NCBI GenBank assembly: GCA_964531265.1 | Contig: CAZHDW010000006.1 | Location: forward strand, 1 to 64,000 | DNA: 64,000 nt | Source of the DNA: Hominenteromicrobium sp964531265 | GTDB taxonomy: Bacteria; Bacillota; Clostridia; Oscillospirales; Acutalibacteraceae | Direction: 5' to 3' | Part shown: positions 35,810-44,412 of the stretch, one piece after another | Layout of the letters: every line of letters begins with the position of its first letter | Numbering within the stretch: the first letter of the stretch is position 1 | Translations under genes and position numbers: made by a program | The notes under the pieces: model-generated | Told to the model about the DNA's origin: nothing | Seen by the model: only the letters and a program-made list of their open reading frames with translations | Databases searched by the model: none

Positions 35810-36181
35810 TTACGCCTTGATTATTCTGTCGCTGAGCTTAATTATTTCGTCTGCGAACTTCCTGCGGCGGCTGCCGAGCAAAGACTTATAAACCGGATAA
35901 TTAATTATTGCCATGAGCATTCCGATAACTCCCGTCACGATGCCCGGAAGCATCGGAGCCGCAATGCCGACTACCCCGCCGATATCGGTCATCACAAGGC
36001 TCATACCCATACCCATTATGAGGGCTGCTATTGAACCGAAGACATATGCAAAGATATTTGCCGGCTTTTTTACTTTTTTATCGAGTGCCTTGAGCTCGTC
36101 AAGCTCGGTGTGCTGTTTTTCCGTATACTGTGTGCGAATCTTCTGTACCAGATATTCCTGATCGTTCTTATTGATAGTCAT
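35810..36181 (-). CDS. Conserved small membrane protein (two TM segments)
   Basis: A 123-residue protein with a charged N-terminal helix (residues 1-40), two membrane segments (about 42-66 and 72-96) rich in Gly/Met, and a basic C-terminal tail (GSRRRKFADEIIKLSDRII). Similar short proteins in Clostridia carry the label dihydropteridine reductase in databases, but nothing here supports an NAD(P)-binding enzyme. Start ATG after AAGGGG. An extended TATAAT (36212-36217) lies 30 bases upstream. It pairs with the next gene upstream, an arrangement I recall from other Clostridia; function unknown. Confidence 0.7.
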   Translation of the reverse strand: MTINKNDQEYLVQKIRTQYTEKQHTELDELKALDKKVKKPANIFAYVFGSIAALIMGMGMSLVMTDIGGVVGIAAPMLPGIVTGVIGMLMAIINYPVYKSLLGSRRRKFADEIIKLSDRIIKA

Positions 36182-36261
36182 GTGTTTTACCCCTTTTCAG
36201 ATTGTGCTTGAATTATATACTGACGTTGTTTTCGAAATCTTTATATTATGTTTCTGTTTTG

Positions 36262-36483
36262 TTAAAGCTCAGCTTTATTTGCTGAAAGACGCTTTTTGGC
36301 ATCGGCAACACTCTCACCCTCCCGAGTAAAGGCCACCTCGATGCATTTATCCATCACCTTTTCAAAGCCGCTCACTGCGCCGGTCTCTATTTTCCTGTAT
36401 GTGCCTACAACGCCGTTCTCAATTCTCTTATAGCTGTCCGTTACCGTTCTTCCGAGCTTTTCAACCGAATCTGCAATTCTCAT
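36262..36483 (-). CDS. Small conserved amphipathic protein of unknown function
   Basis: A 73-residue protein: MRIADSVEKLGRTVTDSYKRIENGVVGTYRKIETGAVSGFEK..., two imperfect internal repeats of a VxxxYxxIExGxV pattern (residues ~13-24 and 23-36), then a charged C-terminus. No membrane segment or signal peptide. Start ATG at 36483 after AAAGGGG; the longer frame from 36528 crosses the promoter. The repeat suggests an amphipathic helix pair. Function not recognised. Confidence 0.65.
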   Translation of the reverse strand: MRIADSVEKLGRTVTDSYKRIENGVVGTYRKIETGAVSGFEKVMDKCIEVAFTREGESVADAKKRLSANKAEL

Positions 36484-36519
36484 AATGTCTGTTCCCCTTT
36501 GTTTTGATTTTGTGCCCAC

Positions 36520-36571
36520 ATTATACACGGCGAATGTTTGACTTATTTTAGCGAAATGTTTGAGTTATGTT
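36520..36571 (-). promoter_or_regulatory. -10 box with two 21-bp-phased direct repeats
   Basis: TATAAT on the minus strand (36520-36525) with no good -35. Two direct repeats, GCGAATGTTTGACTTATTTT (36530-36549) and GCGAAATGTTTGAGTTATGT (from 36551), cover the -35 region and sit 21 bases apart, two helical turns. This suggests a dimeric regulator site. Confidence 0.4.
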
Positions 36572-36574
36572 AAT

Positions 36575-36612
36575 AAAGAAAAAGGAGCCAACCTCATACC
36601 GAGGTCAGCTCC
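36575..36612 (-). terminator. Terminator of the opp operon
   Basis: 12-bp stem with two internal mismatches (GGAGCTGACCTC / GAGGTTGGCTCC on the minus strand, 5-nt loop) followed by TTTTTCTTT. Confidence 0.8.
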
Positions 36613-36652
36613 CTGTTCATCAGCACATGCTGACTAAAACTTAAATTATAAA

Positions 36653-36871
36653 TCAATGCACAAGAATAAAGTATGCGCCAAAAGCGATCGCTAAAAGCAC
36701 AACAATGGCTATCGGCATAAAGGTCAGCCATGCGGAAAGTATCATTGCAAGCATTTCCTTGCCGCTGGCGCCGATCTGATCCTTATCAGTCGGCAGAGCC
36801 TCTCGCTCGGCTTCCTTATTCTGTTCCTTCTGCAAATTTATTGCACGATCCACTTTTCGCTGAAAAAACAT
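36653..36871 (-). CDS. Small single-pass membrane protein at end of opp operon
   Basis: A 72-residue protein with a charged N-terminal half (RKVDRAINLQKEQNKEAEREALPTDKD) and one or two C-terminal membrane segments (MLAMILSAWLTFMPIAIVVLLAIAFGAYFIL, residues ~40-70). ATG preceded by GAGGAG; it begins 3 bases after the oppF stop and lies before the operon terminator, so it is made with the transporter. It may be an accessory subunit, but no family was recognised. Confidence 0.65.
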   Translation of the reverse strand: MFFQRKVDRAINLQKEQNKEAEREALPTDKDQIGASGKEMLAMILSAWLTFMPIAIVVLLAIAFGAYFILVH

Positions 36872-36873
36872 AC

Positions 36874-38400
36874 TTATTTCTCCTCAAGATTGATCTTGTG
36901 GTGGCAGGCCACAAAATGATTCGGGCTGATTTCTTCCCAATCCGGAACGACCTGTGTGCATATCTCTGTGCAGTACTTGCATCTCGTATGGAACTTGCAG
37001 CCCTTCGGCGGATTTACCGGGCTGGGGATGTCACCATCAAGTATGGAAAGCTCCTTAGCTCCAACGGTATCCGTAGTGGGTATCGCATTGAGCAGAGCCT
37101 CTGTGTACGGATGCACCGGATGACGGAAAATCTCTTCGGAATCGGCAAGCTCGACCATGGAACCGAGATACATGACACCGACACGGTCTGAAATGTACTT
37201 AACAACACTCAGGTCATGTGTGATGAACATGTATGTGAGGTTTTCCTTTTCCTTAAGATCGAGCAGCAGGTTGATGATCTGTGCCTGAATGGATACGTCC
37301 AGTGCGGAAACAGCCTCATCACAGACAACGAACTTCGGATTGGTAGCAAGAGCTCTGGCAATGCCTATACGCTGGCGCTGACCACCGGAGAACTGGTGCG
37401 GGAAGCGATGCAGGAAGTACGGAGCAAGTCCGCAAACATCCATGATCTTGAGAACCATATCCTGAGTTCTCGAATCCTTCTTTTTGAGGATGTCATGAGC
37501 CTGCATACCCTCACTGATTATCTGGCCGACGCTCATACGCGGGTTAAGCGAAGAATACGGGTCCTGGAAAATAAGCTGCATATCACGGCGCAGACGACGC
37601 ATCTCGCTGTAGTTCAGACGAGCAAGGTCGATACCGTCATCACGGTATGCCTCATACTTCTGGAAATCAGCATTATCGGCATACTGATCGCGCATTTTCT
37701 GAATATCTGCGCTCACAGCGGAAAGCTGCTCACGAAGCTCAGCCATTGTCTTTTCACAGCTCTGAAGCTTACTCTGTGCCTTTTCAAGCTTTGCCTTCTT
37801 GGAGTCGGCACCGTTCTCAACGTTGAACTGAAGCTCGCTTACATCAAGCTGGAGATGCTGTCTCTTTTCGTCGAGTGCGGAAAGCTTCTGAGCCACCGCA
37901 TAGCCCTTGCTGTATATCTCAATGACCGGATCGAGGTTCTCCACAACGAGGAAGCCGCCGATGATCTTGGTGATATCCAGAAGTGCACCCTCTGCAAGCT
38001 TGCGTGCTGTATCAAGCTCGGAATGCTTTGCATACTGCTCCTTTTCGGACAGCTTTGCATACTCTGCCTCGAGCTTATCGCGCTTGTCTACAAGCTCCTT
38101 GAGCTTTGCGCGTCTCTTCTTCAGAGACTTTACGGTTTCGGTAACATACTTAGGTGCAAGATCATCCAGTGAACGACCATAGTACATTGTACGGCCATAT
38201 GTCTGGTGATAGAGCTGAAGAATGGTTCTGCCCAGTGTCGACTTACCGCAACCGGACTCACCGACAAGGCCGAAGGTCTCGCCCTCATAGATATCAATGG
38301 AGATACCGTCGTTGGCCTTTACGAACTTACCGCCCTTAAGGGGGAAGTACTGCTTGAGATTACTGATTCGAAGCAGTACCTTCTTATCATTATTTTGCAT
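36874..38400 (-). CDS. oppF: OppF-type ABC ATPase with ~180-residue helical insertion
   Basis: ATP-binding subunit of the oligopeptide-type importer. Walker A GESGCGKST (47-55), Q-loop IFQDPYSSLNPRM (277-289), signature QFSGGQRQR (336-344), Walker B FVVCDEAVSALD (357 on), H-loop FITHD and the C-terminal Cys-containing OppD/F tail (PPKGCKFHTRCKYCTEIC) are all present. The protein is 508 residues instead of about 320, because residues ~85-262, between Walker A and the Q-loop, hold a Lys/Glu/Ala/Leu-rich insert with coiled-coil character. Start ATG at 38400 after AAGGAGG, overlapping oppD by 11 bases. No frameshift: both flanks stay in frame. ATPase motifs are intact, so it should be active. Confidence 0.93.
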   Translation of the reverse strand: MQNNDKKVLLRISNLKQYFPLKGGKFVKANDGISIDIYEGETFGLVGESGCGKSTLGRTILQLYHQTYGRTMYYGRSLDDLAPKYVTETVKSLKKRRAKLKELVDKRDKLEAEYAKLSEKEQYAKHSELDTARKLAEGALLDITKIIGGFLVVENLDPVIEIYSKGYAVAQKLSALDEKRQHLQLDVSELQFNVENGADSKKAKLEKAQSKLQSCEKTMAELREQLSAVSADIQKMRDQYADNADFQKYEAYRDDGIDLARLNYSEMRRLRRDMQLIFQDPYSSLNPRMSVGQIISEGMQAHDILKKKDSRTQDMVLKIMDVCGLAPYFLHRFPHQFSGGQRQRIGIARALATNPKFVVCDEAVSALDVSIQAQIINLLLDLKEKENLTYMFITHDLSVVKYISDRVGVMYLGSMVELADSEEIFRHPVHPYTEALLNAIPTTDTVGAKELSILDGDIPSPVNPPKGCKFHTRCKYCTEICTQVVPDWEEISPNHFVACHHKINLEEK

Positions 38401-39379
38401 GTCTGTCCTCCTTCTTTGCGTAGAAGCAACGAACCTGCTGAGTGTCGGAAACATGAATCAGCTCCGGCTCCTCCTCAAAGCAGCGCTCTGTTGCATATTT
38501 ACAGCGCGGGGCAAATTTGCAGCCCTTAGGAAGATCAAGCGGATGCGGAACCGCACCGGGGATAGCTTCAATTCTCTTGTCGCTCGGAGTATCGAGACGC
38601 GGAATTGAAAGCATAAGTCCCTCTGTGTACGGATGAGAATACTCATTGTTGTGGAAGATCGTCTCTGCCGGAGCATATTCAACGACCTGACCGCAGTACA
38701 TAACTGCGACGTTATCCGCCATCTGGTTGATAACACCGAGGTCATGTGTAATGAAGAGAACCGCTGTGTCGTTCTTCTCTCTGAGCTCATTCATGAGCTT
38801 CAGTATCTGAGCCTGAATGGTAACGTCGAGAGCGGTTGTCGGCTCGTCGGCGATCAGCAGCTTCGGCTTGCAGGCAAGCGCCATAGCTATCATAACACGC
38901 TGACGCATACCACCGGAAAGCTGATGAGGATACTGCTTTGCAACGACCTCCGGGTTAGGTATCTTAACATCGGAGAGCAGCTCAACAGCTCTCTTCTGTG
39001 CTTCCTTTTTGCTCATGCCCTGATGTATCATAAGCGGCTCAGCGATCTGGCTGCTTATGGTGAATACAGGGTTAAGGCTTGTCATCGGCTCCTGGAAGAT
39101 AACGGATATCTCATTGCCGCGGATCTTATACATATCATTCATGGAAAGCTTTGTAAGATCAACGCCGTTGAAAAGTATCTCACCGGAATCGATGTAGCCG
39201 TTTCCGTCAAGAAGACGGAGAATACTCATAGCGGAAACGCTCTTGCCGGAGCCGGATTCACCGACAACGCCGAGAACCTGACCGGCCTCCAGAGAATAGC
39301 TGACATCGTTGACAGCCTTGACTATTCCTCGCTTTGTCTTAAAGAAGGTTTTCAGTTTTTTCAATTCAAGTAATGCCAC
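38390..39379 (-). CDS. oppD: OppD-type ABC transporter ATPase
   Basis: Partner ATPase of OppF, 329 residues, normal length. Walker A GESGSGKS, Q-loop IFQEPMTSLNPVF, signature LSGGMRQR, Walker B LLIADEPTTALD, H-loop FITHDLG, and the C-terminal OppD/F motif PKGCKFAPRCKYATERC. GTG start with AAGGAGG 7 bases upstream. It contains no insertion, in contrast to OppF. Confidence 0.97.
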   Translation of the reverse strand: MALLELKKLKTFFKTKRGIVKAVNDVSYSLEAGQVLGVVGESGSGKSVSAMSILRLLDGNGYIDSGEILFNGVDLTKLSMNDMYKIRGNEISVIFQEPMTSLNPVFTISSQIAEPLMIHQGMSKKEAQKRAVELLSDVKIPNPEVVAKQYPHQLSGGMRQRVMIAMALACKPKLLIADEPTTALDVTIQAQILKLMNELREKNDTAVLFITHDLGVINQMADNVAVMYCGQVVEYAPAETIFHNNEYSHPYTEGLMLSIPRLDTPSDKRIEAIPGAVPHPLDLPKGCKFAPRCKYATERCFEEEPELIHVSDTQQVRCFYAKKEDRHAK

Positions 39380-39391
39380 GTTAAAACCTCC

Positions 39392-41221
39392 TTATCTTTC
39401 CTGTGACTTCGGGTCAACAGCATCACGCAGAGCATCGCCGATGAGGTTGATGCAGATAGTGCAGATACCGAAGACTGCTGCCGGGAATACCCAACGCCAC
39501 CAGTACTGCTGGATAACGATTGAGTTATTTGCGCCTGTGAGCATATTGCCCCATGTCGGAGTAGGCGGTGTGATACCGAAGCCGATGAAGGACAGTGTGG
39601 ACTCAGTCAGCATGCAGGTAGCGAAGCTGAGTGTTGCGTTAACAAGGATAAGGCTCATTACGTTCGGGATGATATGGCGGAAAATAATGCTGCTTTCCTT
39701 TACACCCAGTGCCTGAGCCGCTGTGACATACTCCTGCTCACGCTGTGAGAGGATCTGTGCACGAATAAGGTGGCAGATGCCCGGCCAGGACAGAACACCG
39801 AGAACCACCATGATGAGGTACATTCTCTGCTCAACGGAGATTCTTGTACCTATGATTGACGAAAGTATCATGGCGAAGGGCAGGAACGGAAGACCGCCGA
39901 TAACCTCGGATATACGCATGATGATATTGTCAACCCATCCTCCGAAGTAGCCTGCAAGACCACCGAGGATGATACCAATGATGAGCTCAATGATAACGGA
40001 TATAGCACCGACTGTCATTGTGACCTTACCACCGTTGATGAGACGGTTGAGAATGTCACGGCCGAGATCGTCAGTACCGCAGAGGTAACCCTTAAGGCCC
40101 CATGTTTCAACAGAGCCGTCCTCAGTGATAGCATAGTTCTGATAGAAGCCTGCATAAACTGTTTCGATCTCTTTCTTGTTGACGGAAGCCGGAACATCTG
40201 CCTGACCGTGAGTATTATCACCCCAGGAAATGACCTCGCCGTCATCCATAAGAGCGGTGAAGTGATATCTGCCGCCGTAAAGCTCAACAGGCTTGCTCTC
40301 AAACTCGGGAATGTTGTTCTCGCCGTTTGTGCAGTTACCCCACACAACGACAGAGCCGTCTTCCTTAACGGCAGCCACTGTATTGCTGGATGCGGCAATA
40401 TCAACAACGCCGGAGGAAAGGCTTTCCGGAATACGAACAAGAGCGTTATCCTTCTTAAAGCCGGCATATACGCACTGGCCGTCCTTTGTGAGGCCAATGT
40501 AGCCGAGAGTAGTCAGAGCGACCTTTTCAAAATTACCCTGATATTCCTTCTGAATCTTGATATCGGCCTGCTTGTCGTTACCCCACAGATACAGGGTACC
40601 GTCCTCTGTAAGAGCTGCGGAGAACTGGTTACTTGCCTCAATCTGCTTGAACTTAAGATTCTTGCCGTATGCGGCAGCCATCTTGATTTCGTCCGGGATT
40701 TTGTCCTGGCCGAGACGGTTGTTACCCCATACATAGATAGCACCGTTTTCATCGAGGGCTATGATGTGGTCATAACCTGCTGCAACGTTGACTATCTTAG
40801 CTTCCTTAACCTCATCCGGAATATTCTTAAGGTCAATGGTCTCTGTGATTCTTGTATGACCCCAGGTATAAACATTGCCGTCATTGTCGACGCCAACGCC
40901 GTAGGTTGTTCCGGGAGAAATGTCAGCTACGTTGTTCTTAAGTGCCTTCGGAATGGCCATCATGTCGTATCCGGGTGGAACGTTTATCTGTGTGTTATCC
41001 TGGTATGAAAGGTCGATATGAGAGAAATACGGGCCAATCATAACAACGAGGAATACTATTGCGAAGATGATGAGACCGGTCATGCCAAGCTTATTGCTGA
41101 CAAAGTTCTTTACAATAAGGCGGCCCGGACTCTGAAGCTGCTCCTCGATCATGAAGTCAACTTCCTTGTTTCTGTTGCCAAACAGACGTGTAAAGAGGCC
41201 GGATTTATTCTTTTTTGACAT
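39392..41221 (-). CDS. oppC: OppC-type permease with RCC1-like beta-propeller in its first outer loop
   Basis: Inner-membrane permease of the importer, 609 residues instead of about 300. Order: cytoplasmic N-terminus with the OppC_N pattern, TM1 (about 46-65), then at residues ~85-378 a tandem-repeat domain, then the normal OppC core from GTDDLGRDILNRL (382) with five more membrane segments and the coupling motif EYVTAAQALGVKESSIIFRHIIPN. The repeat domain shows seven units of ~40-48 residues of the kind ALxxDGxxYxWGxNxxGQ; blade tryptophans are at about 120, 165, 213, 294, 333 and 374, with the fourth unit degenerate (CVYAG near 253). This is the RCC1/BLIP-II repeat pattern and count. It should lie outside the cell beside the substrate-binding protein. 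ATG after AAGGAGGAG. Confidence 0.93.
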   Translation of the reverse strand: MSKKNKSGLFTRLFGNRNKEVDFMIEEQLQSPGRLIVKNFVSNKLGMTGLIIFAIVFLVVMIGPYFSHIDLSYQDNTQINVPPGYDMMAIPKALKNNVADISPGTTYGVGVDNDGNVYTWGHTRITETIDLKNIPDEVKEAKIVNVAAGYDHIIALDENGAIYVWGNNRLGQDKIPDEIKMAAAYGKNLKFKQIEASNQFSAALTEDGTLYLWGNDKQADIKIQKEYQGNFEKVALTTLGYIGLTKDGQCVYAGFKKDNALVRIPESLSSGVVDIAASSNTVAAVKEDGSVVVWGNCTNGENNIPEFESKPVELYGGRYHFTALMDDGEVISWGDNTHGQADVPASVNKKEIETVYAGFYQNYAITEDGSVETWGLKGYLCGTDDLGRDILNRLINGGKVTMTVGAISVIIELIIGIILGGLAGYFGGWVDNIIMRISEVIGGLPFLPFAMILSSIIGTRISVEQRMYLIMVVLGVLSWPGICHLIRAQILSQREQEYVTAAQALGVKESSIIFRHIIPNVMSLILVNATLSFATCMLTESTLSFIGFGITPPTPTWGNMLTGANNSIVIQQYWWRWVFPAAVFGICTICINLIGDALRDAVDPKSQER

Positions 41222-41234
41222 AATCTTCTCCTCC

Positions 41235-42251
41235 TTACTTATTTACGCGAACACGCGGGTCAACAAGGCCGTAGCTGAGGTCTGTTATAAGCTGACCGAG
41301 AAGTGCGACGACCACATAGAACATCTGAATTGCCAGAGCAAGCTCATAGTCATTATTCATAAGGCCCTGATAGTAGAGCTGACCCATACCGTTGAGAGCA
41401 AACATCTGCTCAATGATGAGTGAACCGGAGAAAATACCGATGAACCAGCCGATGATAACTGTAACGACCGGCAGAAGAGCGTTTCTCCATGCATGTGAAT
41501 AGATAACTACCTTTTCACGCAGACCCTTGGCACGAGCGGTACGGATATAGTCCATGCCGAGTGCTTCGATCATGGCTGCACGGACATAACGTGTCATGCC
41601 GCCGAGTGAACCGACAGTCATAACTATAACCGGCAGAGCCATATAGTACAGCTTATCAAGGAATGCACGTATGCCTGTGAAGTTATTACCGGGTGTTTCC
41701 ATGCCGAAAACAGGGAACCAGCCCAGTGTAACCGCAAACAGCCAGATAAGCATCAATGCAATGATATAGACAGGGATCGAATAACCGACGATAGTGAGAA
41801 CCTGAACACCACTGTCGAATTTACTGCGCTTATGCACGGCACAGTAGATACCGAGCGGTATAGTGATAGCCAAGGCGACCACCGTCGAGAAAATGTTGAT
41901 AAAAATTGTGTTGAGCATTCTACCCGGGAGAACCTCAATAACATCACGCTTATAGGTCTGGGAATAGCCCATATTACCCTGAAGCATACCGTTAAACTCA
42001 CCATTAACATCCGGATAAAGACCCAGCCAGCGCAGATAACGCAAAACAAGGGGATCATCAAGACCCATTGAGGCTCGTAGCTGTTGATAACGCTGCTCAT
42101 ATTCATGGGGCTGAAGCGTTGACTTGATCGGCTCGAGCTGTGCACGCGCAGGATCGGTCGGAATAAGGTTGTAGATGGAATACATCAGAAACGAAACCAC
42201 AAGGAAAACAATTACCATGTACAGCAGTCGCTTCAATACGTATTTTGTCAT
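41235..42251 (-). CDS. oppB: OppB-type ABC transporter permease
   Basis: First permease subunit, 338 residues with six membrane segments; TM1 at about residues 9-29, the segment IPTDPARA, and the coupling motif DYIRTARAKGLREKVVIYSHAWRNALLP. The extracytoplasmic loop after TM1 is ~70 residues, as in the family. Start ATG at 42251, 7 bases after AAGGAGGG (the TTG two codons earlier is too close). 13 bases ahead of oppC. Confidence 0.96.
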   Translation of the reverse strand: MTKYVLKRLLYMVIVFLVVSFLMYSIYNLIPTDPARAQLEPIKSTLQPHEYEQRYQQLRASMGLDDPLVLRYLRWLGLYPDVNGEFNGMLQGNMGYSQTYKRDVIEVLPGRMLNTIFINIFSTVVALAITIPLGIYCAVHKRSKFDSGVQVLTIVGYSIPVYIIALMLIWLFAVTLGWFPVFGMETPGNNFTGIRAFLDKLYYMALPVIVMTVGSLGGMTRYVRAAMIEALGMDYIRTARAKGLREKVVIYSHAWRNALLPVVTVIIGWFIGIFSGSLIIEQMFALNGMGQLYYQGLMNNDYELALAIQMFYVVVALLGQLITDLSYGLVDPRVRVNK

Positions 42252-42381
42252 CCGCAAACCCTCCTTTTCTCTAATAATATAGTATTTATGTTAATGTCCC
42301 ACAAAAGGACTTATTGCCAAAGTAAAAAAGGTATACACCTAAGTATATATAGCCAAAACAAACAGAATAAGATACCGCAAA

Positions 42382-42407
42382 CGACGGGGCGAATAACCGC
42401 CCCGTCG
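42382..42407 (-). promoter_or_regulatory. Intercistronic hairpin between oppA and oppB
   Basis: Perfect 10-bp GC-rich stem (CGACGGGGCG/CGCCCCGTCG, 6-nt loop) 23 bases after oppA, without a T-run. Such hairpins commonly stabilise the binding-protein mRNA or attenuate the downstream genes, which would give more OppA than permease. Confidence 0.55.
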
Positions 42408-42429
42408 CCGGTAATCACTTAATTAGCTA

Positions 42430-44412
42430 TTATTCAGCGTTCTCGATGGAAGCGTAAACGATAGCTTTCTGGAAGGACCAGAGGCTGGACTCGTTGTAGT
42501 TCTTCAGCCAGCTCGGGAAGAATGTGTGATAATCGTTGCAATACAGCGGGATCTCGGGAAGAAGCTCGTTCCAACGGATGATGAAATCCTGGAAGTACTT
42601 CAGGTAGGTCTCGTCGTCGCCCGGAGCTGCCTTGTAAACCATATCCATGGAAGCGTTGTCCAGAGCCTCATCATAGATGTAGTTCTGGTTGTAGCCCATC
42701 TTTACATAGACGGATTCCGGATCGGCATTGAAGTTGTAAGCATAGTCGTATACGTCAGCAAAGCCTGTTGCCAGGTTGTACATGCCGTATGTGAATGTGC
42801 CGTACTGCTCACCAACGGATGTATCACGATACAGCCAGTTAAGCAGCTCGGAGAAGGACATAACGTTCTGCTCGATAACCATACCTGCATCAGCAGTCTG
42901 GGAACCGTTGGACAGCATTGTTACGAGGAGGTCGGAAACCGGGTTGCCCTCGGAGGAAGCCCACATAACATGCAGCGGCATGAGGATGCGGCCGTCGTCC
43001 AGCTTTACGTTCAGAGTGTAATCGCCAGCCTGCTCGGTTGTAACTTCCTTATAACGTGTGCCTGTGCCGGAGTACTCTGTACCGTCGGCATTGAGTGTCC
43101 AGCCATCAGCCTCGAGAATCTCAACAGCCTTAGCCGGATCATAGGAGTATGTGTTGAGCTCCTCGTTGAAGAGCTCCTCGGACTCCTGATACATCCACTG
43201 AGCAGTGGAGTACGGGCCGCTAACAACGGAGCCGTAACCGCCGCAGAATGTGTTTGTGAACTCGTCACGGTCGAGGAGGTAAGCAATTGCCTGACGAACT
43301 GCTACGAACTGAGTCGGGCCGCCGTCGCATGTGAACATGATCTTACCATAGCCGTTACGGGTGTAGTTGCAGTAATCGAACTCGCCATACTCGCCGCTCT
43401 CAGCGATGTCGAGTGCAGCGTTGATCTCTTCGCCCTCACCGAGCTCGGAGAGGAAGTTGATCTCGCCTGTCTTGAAAGCGTCCATCATTGTATCGGTCTC
43501 AGTCTTAACGATAACGATTGTCTGAATGGACGGCTTCTGGCCCTCGAAGTTACCTGCATAGTTCTCGTTGATCTCGAGAGTTGTTGTCAGAGTACCTGTA
43601 TCGAGAGTCTTGATGTTGTACGGGCCGGCTGTAACGCGATCCTCGTAAACATAACGGGAAGCGTTGATCTCATCAGCATTAAGCTCGCCGCCGTCGAGGT
43701 AAGCACCCTCGCCGTCATCCTTAACTGTGAGCTCTGCGGAAGAGTACATCGGCAGATACAGCGGAGCAAGGTCTGCATATGTCATACCGAAGTAGTAGTT
43801 AGCAAAATCCTCAACAATCTGGATGGAGTAGGTATACTCATCGATAAGATGTACACCCTCGAGGTATGCTGACTCGCCTGTCTGGTATGCGTTGCCGCCT
43901 ACAACAGAGTCGGAAGAAACAGCTGCACCTGCCTCGAGTGTTGCCGGAGCAAGCTGAACGAGAGCGTAAGCAACATAGTCAGCAGCTGTGATCGGAGTGC
44001 CGTTGTTGTATGTGAGGCCTTCCTTGATCTTAACAGTGTAAGTAGCTGTGCCGTCGTCGTTGATAACATTCTCAACGCTCTCAGCAACAGTGCTGTTGAC
44101 TACCATCTGACCGAACTGATCGAAAACGATAACATTGTAGTCGTTTGTCAGATCACGGATCAGCTTATCGGTGGCATTGTTTGTCCACCATGCGTTACCA
44201 AGGTCACCGGAAACTTCTGTTGCGCTGCCGTAGATGATCTTGTTTTCGCGTGTTTCGGTCTCAGAAGATTCTGTAGAGCTTTCAGAAGCTTCGGAGCTTG
44301 TGCTTGAATCGGAAGACTCTTCGTTTGTGTTGCCGGAGCAGCCTGCTACTACGGAAGTGAGCAGTGCAAGAGCAAGAACAAGAGCGAGGAGCTTCTTGAG
44401 ATTCTTCTTCAT
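42430..44412 (-). CDS. oppA: OppA-type substrate-binding lipoprotein
   Basis: Extracytoplasmic solute-binding protein family 5, 660 residues. The signal peptide MKKNLKKLLALVLALALLTS ends in lipobox VVAGC with the acylated Cys at about 25, followed by a Ser/Glu/Thr-rich linker of ~35 residues. The mature domain has DYVAYALVQ, a YNIKTLDTGTLTTTLEINENY segment and RQAIAYLLDRDEF typical of peptide/nickel binding proteins. Longer than the usual ~550. Start ATG at 44412, 9 bases after AGGAGG. First gene of the operon; substrate unknown, most likely peptides. Confidence 0.94.
   Translation of the reverse strand: MKKNLKKLLALVLALALLTSVVAGCSGNTNEESSDSSTSSEASESSTESSETETRENKIIYGSATEVSGDLGNAWWTNNATDKLIRDLTNDYNVIVFDQFGQMVVNSTVAESVENVINDDGTATYTVKIKEGLTYNNGTPITAADYVAYALVQLAPATLEAGAAVSSDSVVGGNAYQTGESAYLEGVHLIDEYTYSIQIVEDFANYYFGMTYADLAPLYLPMYSSAELTVKDDGEGAYLDGGELNADEINASRYVYEDRVTAGPYNIKTLDTGTLTTTLEINENYAGNFEGQKPSIQTIVIVKTETDTMMDAFKTGEINFLSELGEGEEINAALDIAESGEYGEFDYCNYTRNGYGKIMFTCDGGPTQFVAVRQAIAYLLDRDEFTNTFCGGYGSVVSGPYSTAQWMYQESEELFNEELNTYSYDPAKAVEILEADGWTLNADGTEYSGTGTRYKEVTTEQAGDYTLNVKLDDGRILMPLHVMWASSEGNPVSDLLVTMLSNGSQTADAGMVIEQNVMSFSELLNWLYRDTSVGEQYGTFTYGMYNLATGFADVYDYAYNFNADPESVYVKMGYNQNYIYDEALDNASMDMVYKAAPGDDETYLKYFQDFIIRWNELLPEIPLYCNDYHTFFPSWLKNYNESSLWSFQKAIVYASIENAE

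Noticed and set aside
42252..42429. Full terminator between oppA and oppB
   Set aside because: The hairpin there has no T-run and oppB follows closely with no promoter seen; treated as an intercistronic structure.
42526..43872. 448-codon open frame antisense to oppA
   Set aside because: Composition and lack of recognisable domains fit a shadow of the oppA reading frame; oppA itself has signal peptide, lipobox and family motifs.
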